64,000 bases of DNA from Rhabditophanes sp. KR3021 (GCA_963281155.1 CAUJLY010000001.1:4216001-4280000); one strand, 5' to 3'. Positions 35,791 through 47,847 are shown, counted from the stretch's first letter. Program-made: numbers and translations. Notes: a model not told the origin generated them from the sequence alone.

Positions 35791-37082
35791 TTAATAGACA
35801 GCTTTATGATTGTTTCGATTATTATCTCTCCTGGAGTCCCTGTAGTCACGGTCGCCACGATCTCTATTCTCGCGGTCTCTATAGCTGGACCTGTCGCGAT
35901 CTCTTTCACGATCTCTATCCTTATCTCCACCACTACGTTCATACTTACTACTTCTTGAAGAGGAAGAATATTTATCATCTTTTCTGGAGCTACTATATTT
36001 TGAATCCTCCTTAGAGGATCGGTCGTCAGCTTTCTTCTCGCTACTCTTTCCTTTACCTTTTCCTCCGCCTAAGCGCTTAGGAAGCCAATCTTTTCTGGTT
36101 CTTCCACGTTCATAATCAACCACGACTCTTTTTCCGTCAATTTTAATGCCGTCAGCTTCCTTATATGCTTCTAAAAATATAGCAATTATTATTAAGTCAA
36201 ACAAAGAAAATAAGTTTAATTTACCATTGAAGCAATCTTCGCATATTTCTCAAACTCACCTAAATCATGACATCCACTAACATACCTCTAGCAACGCAAT
36301 AAATCTTATCATTAATAAACCCCCCAAATGACATTTCAAAAATGAAAAAATCAAACTTACTGTTAAGACTGATAAAACTTACGAAAACTAATAAACAAAC
36401 ATTCAAAGGATGATGCTTGCGTATGCCAATTGTCACAACAACTACTTACCCTCAACAAAATATTTTTTCTAGTGAATTTTCAAAATGAAATAAAAGAATA
36501 TTGTGGTACCCTAATTATTATTTTACCGATCAGCTATTGTCCTTACTTATAGATATTTAAAATTTTGATGAAACTTACGCGACATTTCACTCTTTCTTGA
36601 GTACTCAATAAAGGCATAACCTCGTGGAAGACCATCACGATTATTTACTAATTTAATGTTTTCAATCGTTCCCCATTTACTAAATTCTCTCTTTATTTTG
36701 GATTCGGGTGTTTCTATAGACAATCTGGAGACGAATAAAGTCTTGTACGGATCTTTGGTGTATCCTTCTTGATTTCTCTTTTGATAGTCAGCGATGCTAT
36801 TTTCCAATTTCAACGCTTGAACTTCTTCTTTTAGTTTCTGTTTCATTACCTTTTCCGAAACTTTTGCCTCTAGATCAGGAGCTGACTTTGGAGTTTTCTA
36901 AACAACAATAACTTGAAAGTAATAGATAATAAACTTACATCAAAACATGACAAATATTGAGCCAAACCAGTATATTGCACTGGCTCCCTCTCAACTAATA
37001 ATGCTTTTATAGGTGGCAAAAACTGAATTGGTTGTCGAGCTTCAAATAAAGCTAATAAATTAGGGGGTAAAGAATGCGTCAT
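35791..37082 (-). CDS. snrnp70: U1 snRNP 70 kDa protein (U1-70K)
   Basis: Core U1 snRNP protein that binds U1 stem-loop 1 and acts in 5' splice-site recognition. Exons 37082-36939, 36897-36579 and 36170-35791 close in phase for 280 residues. The N-terminal U1-70K box reads [20 protein letters not shown], then [18 protein letters not shown]. After a Lys/Glu helix comes the [11 protein letters not shown] (RNP2) and RGYAFIEY (RNP1). This is followed by the family signature [20 protein letters not shown] and RRLGGG-like KRLGGG. The tail is RS/RD-rich ([20 protein letters not shown]) and ends HKAVY. It is shorter than the vertebrate protein (437) because the tail is short. The 408-nt second intron interrupts the RRM. 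It lies 387 bp downstream of the H3-variant gene on the same strand. Confidence 0.93.
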
Positions 37083-37469
37083 TCTTGATTACAATAATAA
37101 TCTAAATGATTCGTGTAGCAATGATATCTAGGACAACTAAAAACACTTTAAAAAAGTACAATCTGCTATGTTGTTTACAACCTTTATTGGAAGGAAGTGT
37201 CCTTAAATCTCAATGGGATAAATTGACGATCGAATTGGAACTATGACTTCATCAAAAAGGAAATTTGTATTTAAATAAATATTTTGAGAAGCACCTACAT
37301 CTCAAACCAATCAGTTTGATTAGACAAAGACATAGATAGAGGATAAATAAAACCCAAATTATACGAAACAATTTAAAATTGTAAACAAAAAATTTATTAA
37401 CAATATAAGTGGGAGTTAATAATAGTATATAAAATAAAAAATGCTTAATTTAATAATTACTCAGGATAA
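37083..37469. other. Intergenic, no gene seen
   Basis: 387-bp AT-rich spacer between U1-70K and the H3 variant, same strand. No operon-type short spacing and no further ORF. Confidence 0.5.
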
Positions 37470-37895
37470 TTAACGGTATTTCCATAATTCTTTTAAAGTT
37501 GCAATATCCTTTGGCATGACAGTTACCCGTTTTGCATGGACAGCTAATATATTACATTGTTCAAAGAATGACACAAGGTATTCCTCTGTGGCAGTGCGGA
37601 TTACTTCCAAGGCTTCGCGAGTGATTCTGAAATTTGATTTTTGAGTGTAATCATCCATGACTTCCTTGAAAAGTCTAGCAATTGGTGCTTTCGGAATCAG
37701 TTTTTCCCTGGAGTTGGTGAGGCGGTTGGCTTTTCGAACAATGGTAGATCTTTTGGGTTTTTCAATATAGTCAGCGACAGATTTTCGAGCTGTTGTTCTG
37801 AGTATTTTGCTTGTATCTATGCGTCTTTGAGGCTCAACACCACGAGATTTATATGCGGTGTTTACTGGGCCTTCAGTTGAACGTATGGGCCTCAT
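37470..37895 (-). CDS. Divergent histone H3 variant, likely CENP-A (centromeric H3)
   Basis: A 141-residue intronless protein with a C-terminal H3 histone fold: EKLIPKAPIARLFKEVMDDY, then EEYLVSFFEQCNILAVHAKR and VTVMPKDIATLKELWKYR. The 60-residue N-terminal tail is basic but has none of the canonical H3 tail (no ARTKQTARKS or STGGKAPR). Between the conserved Phe of loop 1 and the helix 2 core (NFRITREALEVI) there are two more residues than in canonical H3, the same extension that marks CENP-A. The tail end, LKELWKYR, also departs from LARRIRGERA. These are CENP-A hallmarks, so it probably marks centromeric chromatin. The alternative is another lineage-specific H3 variant. TTTTAG lies ~20 bases before the ATG. 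Confidence 0.75.
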   Translation of the reverse strand: MRPIRSTEGPVNTAYKSRGVEPQRRIDTSKILRTTARKSVADYIEKPKRSTIVRKANRLTNSREKLIPKAPIARLFKEVMDDYTQKSNFRITREALEVIRTATEEYLVSFFEQCNILAVHAKRVTVMPKDIATLKELWKYR

Positions 37896-38578
37896 ATTTA
37901 TTGTATAACACTAAAATGATAAATAAATCATTCAAATTAGTAAGAACAGCTATTAATATACTCAGTGATTTAGCGTACACTAAATAAGCGTAAAGTTTAA
38001 ATTATGTCATCAAGTGAATCATGCAACAACAGTAATATGCATATGATAACTTTCATTGGTTGTAATGGCAAAGGGACAACAAACATTATTAAACAGTTAA
38101 TTAAAACTATGACACTGTTCAAAATAAAATTTGGATCCATCCACATACAATTAATATAAGCTAAGGTAGGTTAAAATATTATGAGCAGTGGACGAAAAAA
38201 GCGTTACTAAGATGTAAAAATGATGACTGAGAAGTAGACTCTCTTGTAAACTAAAAGAATTGCTTCGCTTGAAATTAACCAAGACCATAAAAAAAAGTTA
38301 TCCAGAAGGGTAATTTTTTAATTCCATGATTGCAAAAATACCCTAATTTATTTATGTCCAATATGCTTCGTGTAAGGATTTGACCTCTGTTTATTCGCAA
38401 CATGATCCGTGTAAGGATGTTAACCTCTGTTTATTTCAAATATTTTTACCTTATGTGTTCCCAAAATGTTTTACCCCGACGCGAATTGTCATACACCATT
38501 TTCCAAAGGCAGTATTACACGACCTTTTGTTGCACAATAAACTCAACAAAATAAACAATACTTTAAGTTAATTAACAA
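37896..38578. other. Divergent intergenic region
   Basis: 683 bp between the starts of the H3 variant (minus) and EXOSC7 (plus). It contains a 40-bp tandem duplication at 38361-38440. No gene is seen. Confidence 0.5.
38361..38440. repeat. 40-bp tandem duplication
   Basis: Two adjacent copies share CGTGTAAGGAT and ACCTCTGTTTATT with a few differences. It lies about 140 bp upstream of the EXOSC7 start, so it falls in the promoter area, but no function is evident. Confidence 0.75.
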
Positions 38579-39635
38579 ATGGATCACGACTTAGAAGATG
38601 GTTTATTGGAACGTCTATTTTTGTTCAACTCGATCGAAGGAAATGCAAGGTTAGATGGGAGAAGGTAATTTTATTTAATCTACTACAAATAATATCAACT
38701 TCTTAGTAATGAATGCTTCCGTCCTCCAGAAATAAGTATGAGTATCAACGAAAATTGCTTAGGCTCATCTCGTTGCACCATGGGAGGATCAGATGTTATG
38801 GTTGTAATTAAGCCTGATATCTATAAAATTACGTCTCCGCCGACATGGAAAGACTTTGTCAAGTTCTATGTTACTTGTTCACCAGTAGCACATCCCAAGT
38901 ACGATGACGGTAACTTTGATATCCCTAACATTATCAACTTGTATTTCAGTTAATGAAGACGATGATAGTGAAGGAGAAGAAATATCCGCGACTGAAGAAG
39001 ATCTGATGACCCAAGCTTTGGAAGCCATGCTATTCTCGATCAAAGATGAAATGGATTTTAGTCCCTTTATAATTTCAAAGAAGCATATCTGGGTATTCAA
39101 TATTGATGTTGTGGTTCATGCAGACAATGGCTCCGTATTTGATTGTATGTCGATGGCTGTCAGGGCAGCTTTTGCAGATCTTCAAATTCCTTCCATAATT
39201 CCAACTATGGTTGATTATGGGGAAATAGATTTAAGTATTGATGACAATATCGGGACGTGGAACTGCAAATGGGATTTATGGCCTCTAATTTGTACAACCA
39301 ACAAATTAGGGTTCGAAAATTTGATTGACTGCAACAGATATGAAGACAAGTATGTTAAATCGTTGTTGATGATTGGATTGAAGCATGGGGAAGTCAAAAA
39401 GGGGGATAATTTATGTTATGAGGATATCAAATATGATATTAGTAAGCATATCTTTTACACAAAGATCAGGAAAGATGGGGCATTACAAATGTTGAGTATT
39501 GATGATATGACTGACTTGGGCATTAAAGTTATTTTAAGAATGTACGCTGTTGTGGATGAAGGAATAAGACACGGGCAAGAAATGAAAAAAACTAAATATG
39601 ATACTTCAGCAAAACGTGTTATAACCTACGTTTGA
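38579..39635 (+). CDS. exos-7: Exosome complex component RRP42/EXOSC7
   Basis: RNase PH-fold subunit of the RNA exosome core ring, which degrades and processes RNA from the 3' end. Exons 38579-38664, 38707-38909 and 38950-39635 close in phase for 324 residues; the introns are 42 and 40 nt. The N-terminal family motif reads NARLDGRRS...FRPPEISMSI, then SSRCTMGGSDVMVVIKPDIY. Later come HIWVFNIDVVVHADNGSVFD and MAVRAAFADLQIPSI, with the typical Asp-rich middle insert VNEDDDSEGEEISATEEDL. The phosphate-binding Arg pattern of active RNase PH is not evident, as expected for the non-catalytic animal ring. Length is close to human EXOSC7 (291). Confident family call; RRP42 rather than RRP45 rests on overall resemblance. 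Confidence 0.85.
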
Positions 39636-39867
39636 GATTATCCGTATAACTTAATGTCTTATTTAATAAAAATGTTTTTATTCTATTGCCTTTATTATTT
39701 ATTTTAAGCAAAAAAGTTTGGCATAGTCCTGATGAGACTAAGAACATTGAAAATGAACGCTTTGCAGAAACTCGGCAATTAGTTAAATTTACCATCTTTG
39801 AGGTTGCTTAAAAATTAATTTGTGTTAAATATCTTAAACTTGGCTAAAAAATAAGTTGACGGTAGGA

Positions 39868-40706
39868 ATGTTGTTTCCAGATGATTCTATCTTTAACATT
39901 GTATTTATGATTTTATGTGTTATTGGGACATGTATTGTAATATGGTTAAAAACAAGGACCTAATGGATTTAACGTAAGTAAAGAGACCAATTTTTATGAG
40001 TGTTATTGAAGATATTTAAGTTACACTTTTCCTTGCAATATGGTTTATTCCAGCTCTTTTTACAACTTACTTCAGCACTAATTTTGTCTTGTTAACATCG
40101 TCCATTTTTACTCTAAGCACATGGTATATTTTATTTCAAGTGAGCATTAAAGTTGTTGGCGGTGAAAGCCCAGAAATGGTTTGCATATATTTTTCCACAC
40201 AAAATTGGCCTTATTGTTATTTTCTTTGGTTTTCTTGAAGTATTTCTTTGTAAGGTCATATTTTATCAAAGAGTAGGTTTCAAAGTTGAATCTAATCCAC
40301 AATATCAATTCGGCTTAATTTTTTATGGACTTTATCTTGACGTCATAAAGAGTATTTTTGCAAGAATGCTTTTTAAAGAATCACAGACAAGATTGATAGC
40401 AGTTATTTGCCATGATATGGACTTGATTATTGTACCATTTGCGATTCAGAAATGAAATATCAACACGCTTTGTTAAAAGGAGAGGAGAAGAAAGTCGAAT
40501 TCGATTCCAATGAATTAACCACTTTAAGATGTAGTCATACCTTTCACGATGAATGCATTCTGGGTTGGAGCATTGTTGGAAACATGGAAACTTGTCCACC
40601 ATATAATGTGAAAATAGAAATACAACTAAGTGCAGAACGATTTTACGAGAAGCAATATAGAATCTATGAAGTGATTCAATTTTTGGTAGCATTCGTTGTC
40701 GTATGA
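39868..40706 (+). pseudogene. RNF121-like membrane RING protein, broken
   Basis: Segments in different plus-strand frames line up in order with RNF121, a Golgi/ER multi-spanning RING E3 ligase. They are MILCVIGTCIVIWLKTR, VTLFLAIWFIPALFTTYF, then KWFAYIFPHKIGLIVIFFGF, FGLIFYGLYLDVIKS, DYCTICDSEMKYQHALL and TLRCSHTFHDECILGWSIVG. At least three frame changes are needed (about 39950, 40160 and 40425). The last RING pair is damaged: ETCPPYN stands where the family has CPYC, so a zinc ligand is lost. Short introns could explain some joins but not the missing Cys. A dead or dying gene is most likely. Confidence 0.65.
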
Positions 40707-41009
40707 ACACTAATTACTTTACTTGTGCATATATTATTGGATATAATGAAATTTCATTAATCAACCGGAAATAAGCATTTTAAAACTCATAGATACTATA
40801 ATATTTGCTCTCTTGCTTATATTTAGCCTTCGTACAAAATTCGTATTAAAACATGTGTGAGAGAATGTTAATAAAATAAATTAAACTGACTGAATAATGG
40901 ATGAGCATTTGGAGCCATTATTAAAGAAGATGCTTTTTTCCAAATAAGTTGGAACATTTTTGATTAATCTTCTGCATAGAATAAGCGTACTTAAAATTTT
41001 ATTAATACA

Positions 41010-44000
41010 ATGGGAGTACAAGGGCTATGGACCATAATTGATTCTACCGGTAGTACAGTTGAACTAAAATCATTAGAAGGTTTACGATTAGCTATCGGTA
41101 AGTCCGTATCAATAAAATGACAACATCACACTTACATCTTTTTTATTTAACATTTATTTTAGATGTCTCGATTTGGATATATCAATCCGAAGAAGGTATC
41201 AAATCAACGAATAAAGGAATGCATCTTTCGGTACTAATCAATAGAATATGTAAATTGCTGCATTTCAAAATCAGGTTTGTTTTTGGGGGCAAAACTAGAC
41301 AATTAAACATAAGTATGACTGAAGTTTAGTTGTAATAACTTCTTTATTTGGGAAGAAAAATATATTAGGTACGTTCTTAACTGCATGACATCGTTGCAAT
41401 AAATTTCTGCTACATGGCCATTATCCTCATGTCCGTTTGGTTGCTTCTTAGAAGTAAACACATAATTACATTCATCCCAAATAAATTCTTTTTGCTTCCT
41501 AAATAATGGTGCGATCGGCTCTTTGATAACATGGCGTAATCTTGAGTTGTGCAATAATTGCCTAACTTGATCACGAGTGAGTAGATTGAGGAACTCGCAG
41601 CTTTCTGTACCTATATTAAGATTGGTTAGTTTAGAAGCATACACAAGTAGGGACCTTTCAATTGCATAATGAATGTTTTCAACATAACAGATTTCTTTTT
41701 CTAGCTCTAACCACTTGCCTTTTACATACCTTTGTAAATGTATAGTTGCTGCACGGCAAGGATTTTTGGAACAATGAAGGCTAATTTGTTACCCCCCATG
41801 CTTTTCTCTTACTCCACCATAAAATAGGTCGTTGATTTGGACATATGAACTGCAAATCTTAGGAATACATAAACCATAGACATTCCTTCTGCTACCGTCA
41901 ATTGATTTGGGGACTTCCTTAAATAATTCTTTCACAAGCTGTTTGGCAGAATAAGTCGAATTACTTTCGTTAAAATAAGAAGAGATGACAAAACATGTTT
42001 AATGTATGTTATACGCAAAGTTTGAAGTGGCATTATCTTGACCAGAGTAGTCGATGTGAAGGTTCTTTGAGACATAAATTTTAAACACTAAAACTTACAC
42101 GTAACAAGTTTGATAATAAGTATAATTTGAATTCCCAAAATAATGACTAATGCATCACATACAGACCTGTTTTTGTTTTCGATGGACCAAATATTCCTGA
42201 AGTAAAAAGACAGACACTGGTGCGTTTACAACTATAAACTTATTATTATGTCGGTATATTTAGAATGCTAGAAAGTTCCAAAGATATGTAAATGAAGAAG
42301 GAAATAGAGCCAAGATTTTAAAGAATTTCATTGAAAAGCAAGCAGTTCCAGTTGCGAGCAAAAGAAAGGCTGACGATGTGTTTATTTTAGATAGATTTTC
42401 TCATGAACAACCAACTACTTCAAGGAAAAGAAGTAAGCTAGAATTTGTCGAAGATTATGGAGAAGAGATTGATATTTCCTCTGAAGATGAAATTGCTGAT
42501 TTGGTTAGAAAAAGAGATATTCTTAGAAAGAAGCGAGTTCCAGAGAGAGAATTAAACAAAAACTCTGCAGAGTTTTCTCAAGGCCAACTTTCAAGACTAT
42601 TGGCTAAAAGAAAAGCAACAAAAACTTTGGAAGGGAAGATGGAGGAGAGAAATAATCCGTTTGCAAAAAAAGTCGTTCTAACAGATGATACTGTTCAAGA
42701 AACCATTTTCGATCCAGATTTAAGACAACACGTTATAACAAAAAAAAGAAATCAGGCTGGTGGTGTGGAAAAGGTAGAAATGCGTTCGGACGAGCCATCT
42801 TTCTCAATTACAAACTTACAAAACTTTAAGGATGTTAAATTTACTGTTAGTCCAATCAAGAAAAAGTTAATTGATCATCAGGATGTGGGTGCTTCTGAAT
42901 CTTCATCTGAAAGTGAGTGGGAAGATGTATTAGACGATAACGAAGAACTCGAGGAATATGAGTCAGAAGAAGACACGGTTGACCTCAATGAAACAGAGCC
43001 AAATGATAGAGGCGATTCTTTGCCTGCTAGACTCCGTCGTTTGCAACCAGATGCCACTGACAATGATAAATACTTTGATTGGATGGAAGTAATGGATGCA
43101 CTTGGCTTGCCATACATAATTGCACACGGAGAGGCTGAAGCTGAATGTGTCAATCTTGAGAAATGTAATTTAGTAGATGGCATTGTTACCGAAGATTCCG
43201 ACGTCTTTTTGTTCGGTGGACGGCGTGTTTATCGAAACATGTTTAGCAAAAAGAAGGAACTACGCTTGTTCAAAATGAGTAAAATTATAGATCAATTAAA
43301 ATACACAAGATTCTCATTTATTGCAATGGCGTTATTTTCAAGCGGGGATTACTGTGAAGGATTTCGAAGCATTGGTATCAAAACATCTCAAAAAATTGTA
43401 GCCGAATTTAGTAAACCGTTGAATAGTACGCAACTTAAATCCATAAATGAACCCAACACAGTGGTAAGTTTTGAATAATATTAAAACACAAAAATGTGGG
43501 CAAGTTTTATATAATGAGATTAAAAATAGATAAGTACAAATTACATTACGAAATAGATATCAGATTCCATAATAGCAGCCACGACAAAATTTGTTCTACT
43601 ATCATTTAGAAAGGAGTTTGTAAGACTTTCTATTTTCAATTGGGCTTGATTTAAATGAGAACGGGCACGGTGATGAGTCTTCTTATTTTTTGAGCAATAG
43701 GATTTACCATCCAGTATGATGAACTCTTTTTTGATTTCTAGCTACTCTTCCATCCTCGATCACTTACATCTCCATCGCTTGAATATAATTCTTCTTCAGA
43801 TAAATCCTCAGAATCCCACTCGCTTCAAATACTTGGACAGCTTTCTTTTTTGGCTTTTTAATTGATTTCTTGTTTCTTTTGCAGCCTTTTTTCCTATTTC
43901 TTCTCCAACTCTTTTTCTTGCTTGTTCATCACCTAGGTAGTCTTCAAATTCAGCCATCTTATCTTGCTGCTGCCGACTATCCTTAAGATAATAATGAATA

Positions 44001-44780
44001 TTAATCTTATTAAACATGCAGAAAGAAGCCACTCAGATTTGTCCATTACATCAGTAGATCTTGGAGTCATAGAAGATGATACGTTTCTGAAATCAGATAA
44101 TAAAGTTTAATTGAGTTGATTTTTAATTCTTTGTAACTATAATTTATACTAGTGGAAGCTACTATAAATAGATATTTGCACTTTGAACAAATAAAAGTTA
44201 AGCTATATAGGCATGTACTATTTCATACTTATCAGAATCATAATATAAGTAGTAGGATATATGAAGAAACCAATTTTTGTTTAATAAACCATACATCCCC
44301 AACGGACGGTCCAAATCATTTTCCTGTTATTATAATCTTATCCATTTCAGCAATCCATGGATGATGTCATAAAGTTATGCGATGCATTTAAACAATTTTT
44401 CCAAACGAACAAAAAAAGACCGGTTGTATCATCAAGACGGATGGCGATTATGAGCTCCTTTTTCAAACATGAAAAACAAAATAATATGGCGTTGACTATT
44501 TTTCCTTCCTTACCTGCAATTAAAGCGTACGTCTTTCCTGAATGTTTGAGTAATTTACCAAACAAATTTACATGGAAACGTGTCAACTATAATCAGTTGC
44601 AAAATGCCTTTTTGACCAAAATTGGTTGGAGTTTGGAAGAATTTCATAAGGTAACTTGATCAAAGCTTGTATAATTTAATTTTAATTTAGAAAACATTCA
44701 ACACTATTGTAAAATGGGATAAGTTTATGTCTGACGAAGTTCGACAGTATCAACCACACATAACTAATTATATCATTTAA
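41010..44780 (+). CDS. xpg-1: XPG/ERCC5 (Rad2) structure-specific endonuclease
   Basis: 3' incision nuclease of nucleotide excision repair. Six exons, 41010-41097, 41163-41274, 42165-42219, 42264-43463, 44351-44650 and 44691-44780, close in phase for 614 residues. The N-terminal XPG nuclease half is MGVQGLWTIIDSTGS, then GLRLAIDVSIWIYQSEEG and RPVFVFDGPNIPEVKRQTL (metal-binding Asp in IDVS and VFDG). The XPG-I half, after an acidic spacer (EDTVDLNETEPND), reads GLPYIIAHGEAEAECVNLEK and GIVTEDSDVFLFGGRRVYRN, carrying the catalytic Glu and Asp residues. A helix-two-turn-helix region (SSGDYCEGFRSIGI) follows, where the family usually has GSDY. The last exons match the FPNPAVAEAY block. The spacer is far shorter than in human XPG (1186 residues). 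Introns 2 and 4 (890 and 887 bp) each contain antisense decayed coding sequence. Confidence 0.9.
41340..41990 (-). pseudogene. Decayed coding fragment nested antisense in XPG intron 2
   Basis: The minus strand reads about 210 residues with a single in-frame stop. It begins STYSAKQLVKELFKEVPKSI, continues NVYGLCIPKICSSYVQINDL and FYGGVREKHGG, then a stop, and on to KWLELEKEICYVENIHYAIE and VYASKLTNLNIGTESCEFLN. It ends with QVRQLLHNSRLRHVIKEPIA and EIYCNDVMQLRTYL. Another frame after the stop (KLAFIVPKILAVQQLYIYK) suggests a local shift. It is entirely inside the intron. I do not recognise it. It is the best preserved of the nested fragments and could have died recently. Confidence 0.5.
43520..44090 (-). 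pseudogene. Decayed coding fragment nested antisense in XPG intron 4
   Basis: Minus-strand frames, in order, read NVSSSMTPRSTDVMDKSEW, then DKMAEFEDYLGDEQARKRVG and EEIGKKAAKETRNQLKSQKR, then EWDSEDLSEEELYSSDGDVS, and EFIILDGKSYCSKNKKTHHR, QAQLKIESLTNSFLNDSRTN, FVVAAIMESDIYF. Several frame changes and stops break it. A TTTCAG acceptor precedes the first block, so the source gene had introns and this is not a simple processed copy. Unrecognised; the Lys/Glu-rich middle suggests a nuclear protein. Confidence 0.45.
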
Positions 44781-45376
44781 TTTTGATTTTACCATAAATA
44801 CAAGTAATCCAAAATCTCGTTTTATTAATTTAAAAAGACATTATTATACATACAATACTGCATATACTATGTTTTTATTACATCGTTTTTATGATGTTAA
44901 CTACAAATTATCATTATATTTTTTATTAATATGGGCTTTGCATAATTATGAATAGTCACTAATCCTGCTTTATTTTCAAATATTCACTGCATCAATTTTC
45001 TCTGATTTACTAAAATGTATAACGTTCTAAAAGTTTCTTATCTTCCTTCTACTGCCCCCCTTTTTAATTGATCGCGCACCTTTACAACTCATTCTTTTGA
45101 TTGTCTCATTTTATTCGATATATACCAAATTTTGATATGTTTGTGTGAACTTTTGCATAAACTTTTACATAAATGACATTCACACTCACGACTATTTCAT
45201 TTTTAATACCAGCTAGTGTTGTCCATCAACTGTAATCTGTGACTCTTTTGTATTATATAATGTGATATTTGAAATCGTGATTATTAGGATAGCCAATCAC
45301 TTCCAATTTATTTTTGATCACCCCATTGTATTTATTTCCATTCATTAATATAATTAATATATTTGTTATTTTATAG
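44781..45376. other. Intergenic, no gene seen
   Basis: 596-bp AT-rich spacer between XPG and QSOX, both on the plus strand. It should contain the XPG 3' UTR and QSOX promoter. No coding frame. Confidence 0.5.
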
Positions 45377-47847
45377 ATGATTGTAAGGACGCATGATGTA
45401 TTGTTCACATTATTTCTAATTATATTTACTTCCCAACTAAATGCTGACGAAACCTTGTATACAAAGGAAGATCCAATTCTTCAGCTGGATATAACTAATT
45501 TTAATCAAACAGTATACGACCAAGTCCATCGGAGAGGCTATTTTATTGAGTACTATAGCTCTTATTGCGGTCACTGCATTGCCTATCGCCCAACATGGAT
45601 TAAGTTTGGAAAAGCATTAGAACAGTGGAGCAATGTTGTTCCAGTATCGGCTATAAATTGTGCCGATGATAAAAATTCGCCCATATGTCGGGAACACGCA
45701 ATTGATGCTTTTCCAACTATAAAGTATTTTAAATTCGGTTCAAAATCAGCTACTGATGGCCAAAAGTATGAGGGCGACAAATATAATATTGAAACTATGG
45801 CAGCTGATTTAGCTAAATTTGTTCATGAAGATTGGCTAAAACAACATCACCCACCGGATTTCGCTCATTTCAATGAAATTACTGACTCAGATACCAATAT
45901 ACAAACAGTATTCGGGAAAACAATTGAATGTGATCATGTCGCATTAATCATAGAAAAAGAAATCTCTTCGATTAGTTATGCTGTCAGTATTCAATTTAAT
46001 AATGATCCAAGAGTTAAAATATATCATGCTACTGCCGATTCTCCGCTAGTAAAAAATCTAGGAGATGTCAACTCAGTCCCGAAATTGGTGATTTTTAAGA
46101 AACCATTATCTACGCCTATTTATTCCTCAGTTGATGCCATGACTCTAACACAAATCACCGATAAATTAAGTGAGGAATTTTCAAATATCGTTGTGGCTCA
46201 TATTCCGAAGTTAGCAGTTGAAATGGCGGAGAAGGAAATAGTTAGACCATTAGTTCCAGTAAATAAGAATCAATACAAATCCCAGTATGGAGATTTATTG
46301 TCCGCAATAAAGTATATGATCTACACGGAAATTCCGCGGAAACCAGTAATAGATGGGACGAAATTTGCAGCATTGAAACCGTGGATTCAATTGTTAAAGA
46401 AGTATGTTCCGGGAACTACGCCAATCAAGCGGTTCTTTTTCAAATTAGACGAATGGCTACAAACAAAGGGCGACTCAATGACATCTGACGAATGGATTGT
46501 GAAAATTAATGAAATACAACAATCACTTGGCAATCCAATTCCAAGCAAAGTGGAATGGGTTGCTTGTAAAGGATCCAAAAATTATTTAAGGGGATTTACA
46601 TGTGGTCTATGGACGGTAAGTTTTATGTTGAGTAGATTATTAAGTAATTTAAATTCGTTTAGTTAATGCATACAATAACTGTGGAAGCATATGTGTCAGC
46701 AAAGGGAGATGCTTCGTTTTCACCGAGAAATGATGTTCTTGAACCAATCCATCAATTCATTGTCAATTATCTGAGTTGTGAAATTTGTGCCAAGAACTTC
46801 AATCATATGACGGAGCAAAACTCATTGGCACTAGTGACAAGACCCGAGGATGCTATTTTGTGGTTGTGGAGAGCACATAATAACGTTAATAAAAGATTAA
46901 GCGGTGAGCAAAGTGATGATCCACTATACCCGAAACGCCAATTCCCACCTAAAGAAATTTGCGCCGAATGTGTTGTTAACGAAAATGAAGGAACCTTTGA
47001 TGAATCAAAAATCGTGAACTTTATGGTCAGATACCATCAAAATATTTACAACGATGGCCTTTCGGATGAGCCTGCCTACAAACTACTCAAATTTGAAAAT
47101 GGTAAGTTAATTGGGGAGGAAAATAAAGAGTTACAAAATAAAGTCGAGATTAACAACAATAAAGTTGACACTGACTTTGCTAATCTTAATGAAACAATTT
47201 TAGAACAATCCCAGGGTATGCATGCTAAATTTGATGATAAGTTATTTATTTATTTTCAGATTTACACACAAATGGAGCGTCCGGATCTTCGTCTTCAACG
47301 ACTACATTCTTCATTTGGTTTATGATAATTGGTGGTTGTATTTGTTTGGTCTTGACGAAATTCAGAGCAAATATTCTACGATTAATGAATAATTACAATG
47401 ATTACAATCGGTAAGTAGTAGATGAGTACTTAAGTTGTGAAAACATTTAATTTGAAGAACAACCAAAAAACATACCTAAGCCACTTCTGTAAACATTTAA
47501 AAAATTGAAAATCTTAAACTTGACCAGTTTTAATTGCGTTTTTGCATATTTTTTTGAAAACTATTGCAATTGGTGAGGATAAACAGTTTTACAATTGGTT
47601 TGAATAAAAAATGTATCAGACCGAATGAGTGTGAAAGTCGTTGTAGATATCTAGTTTAAATGTGATACGCCTTCAATACATCCTTATTTACCCTTTTGTT
47701 TGCATTAAAAAATAATGTATCCACCTTTTACTTTCATCAAAATTATTCATCCAAAAATGATCTAAATTACATTATTTAAATTGATACTCCAATTTCAGAT
47801 TTGGTCGCGATAACACGAGTGGAGGAAAAGGCAAATACGAAGTATAA
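45377..47847 (+). CDS. Quiescin sulfhydryl oxidase (QSOX), membrane-anchored
   Basis: Secretory-pathway FAD enzyme that forms disulfides in proteins and reduces O2 to H2O2. Exons 45377-46615, 46663-47215, 47260-47410 and 47799-47847 close in phase for 663 residues. A signal peptide (VLFTLFLIIFTSQLNADE) precedes a thioredoxin domain with active site YCGHC near residue 65. A helix-rich spacer follows, then an ERV/ALR domain: FTCGLWT-LMHTITVEAYV, the redox CEIC motif, FAD-contacting LWLWRAHNNVNKRL, and a final CAEC. Near the end lies a membrane helix (TTFFIWFMIIGGCICLVL) and a short basic tail ending KGKYEV. ATTTTATAG lies directly before the ATG, a probable trans-splice acceptor. No frame break. 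Family certain; nematodes have several QSOX genes, so no symbol is given. Confidence 0.93.

Noticed and set aside
37470..37895. Canonical or replacement histone H3
   Set aside because: The tail lacks every canonical H3 motif and loop 1 is two residues longer, so a CENP-A-type variant fits better.
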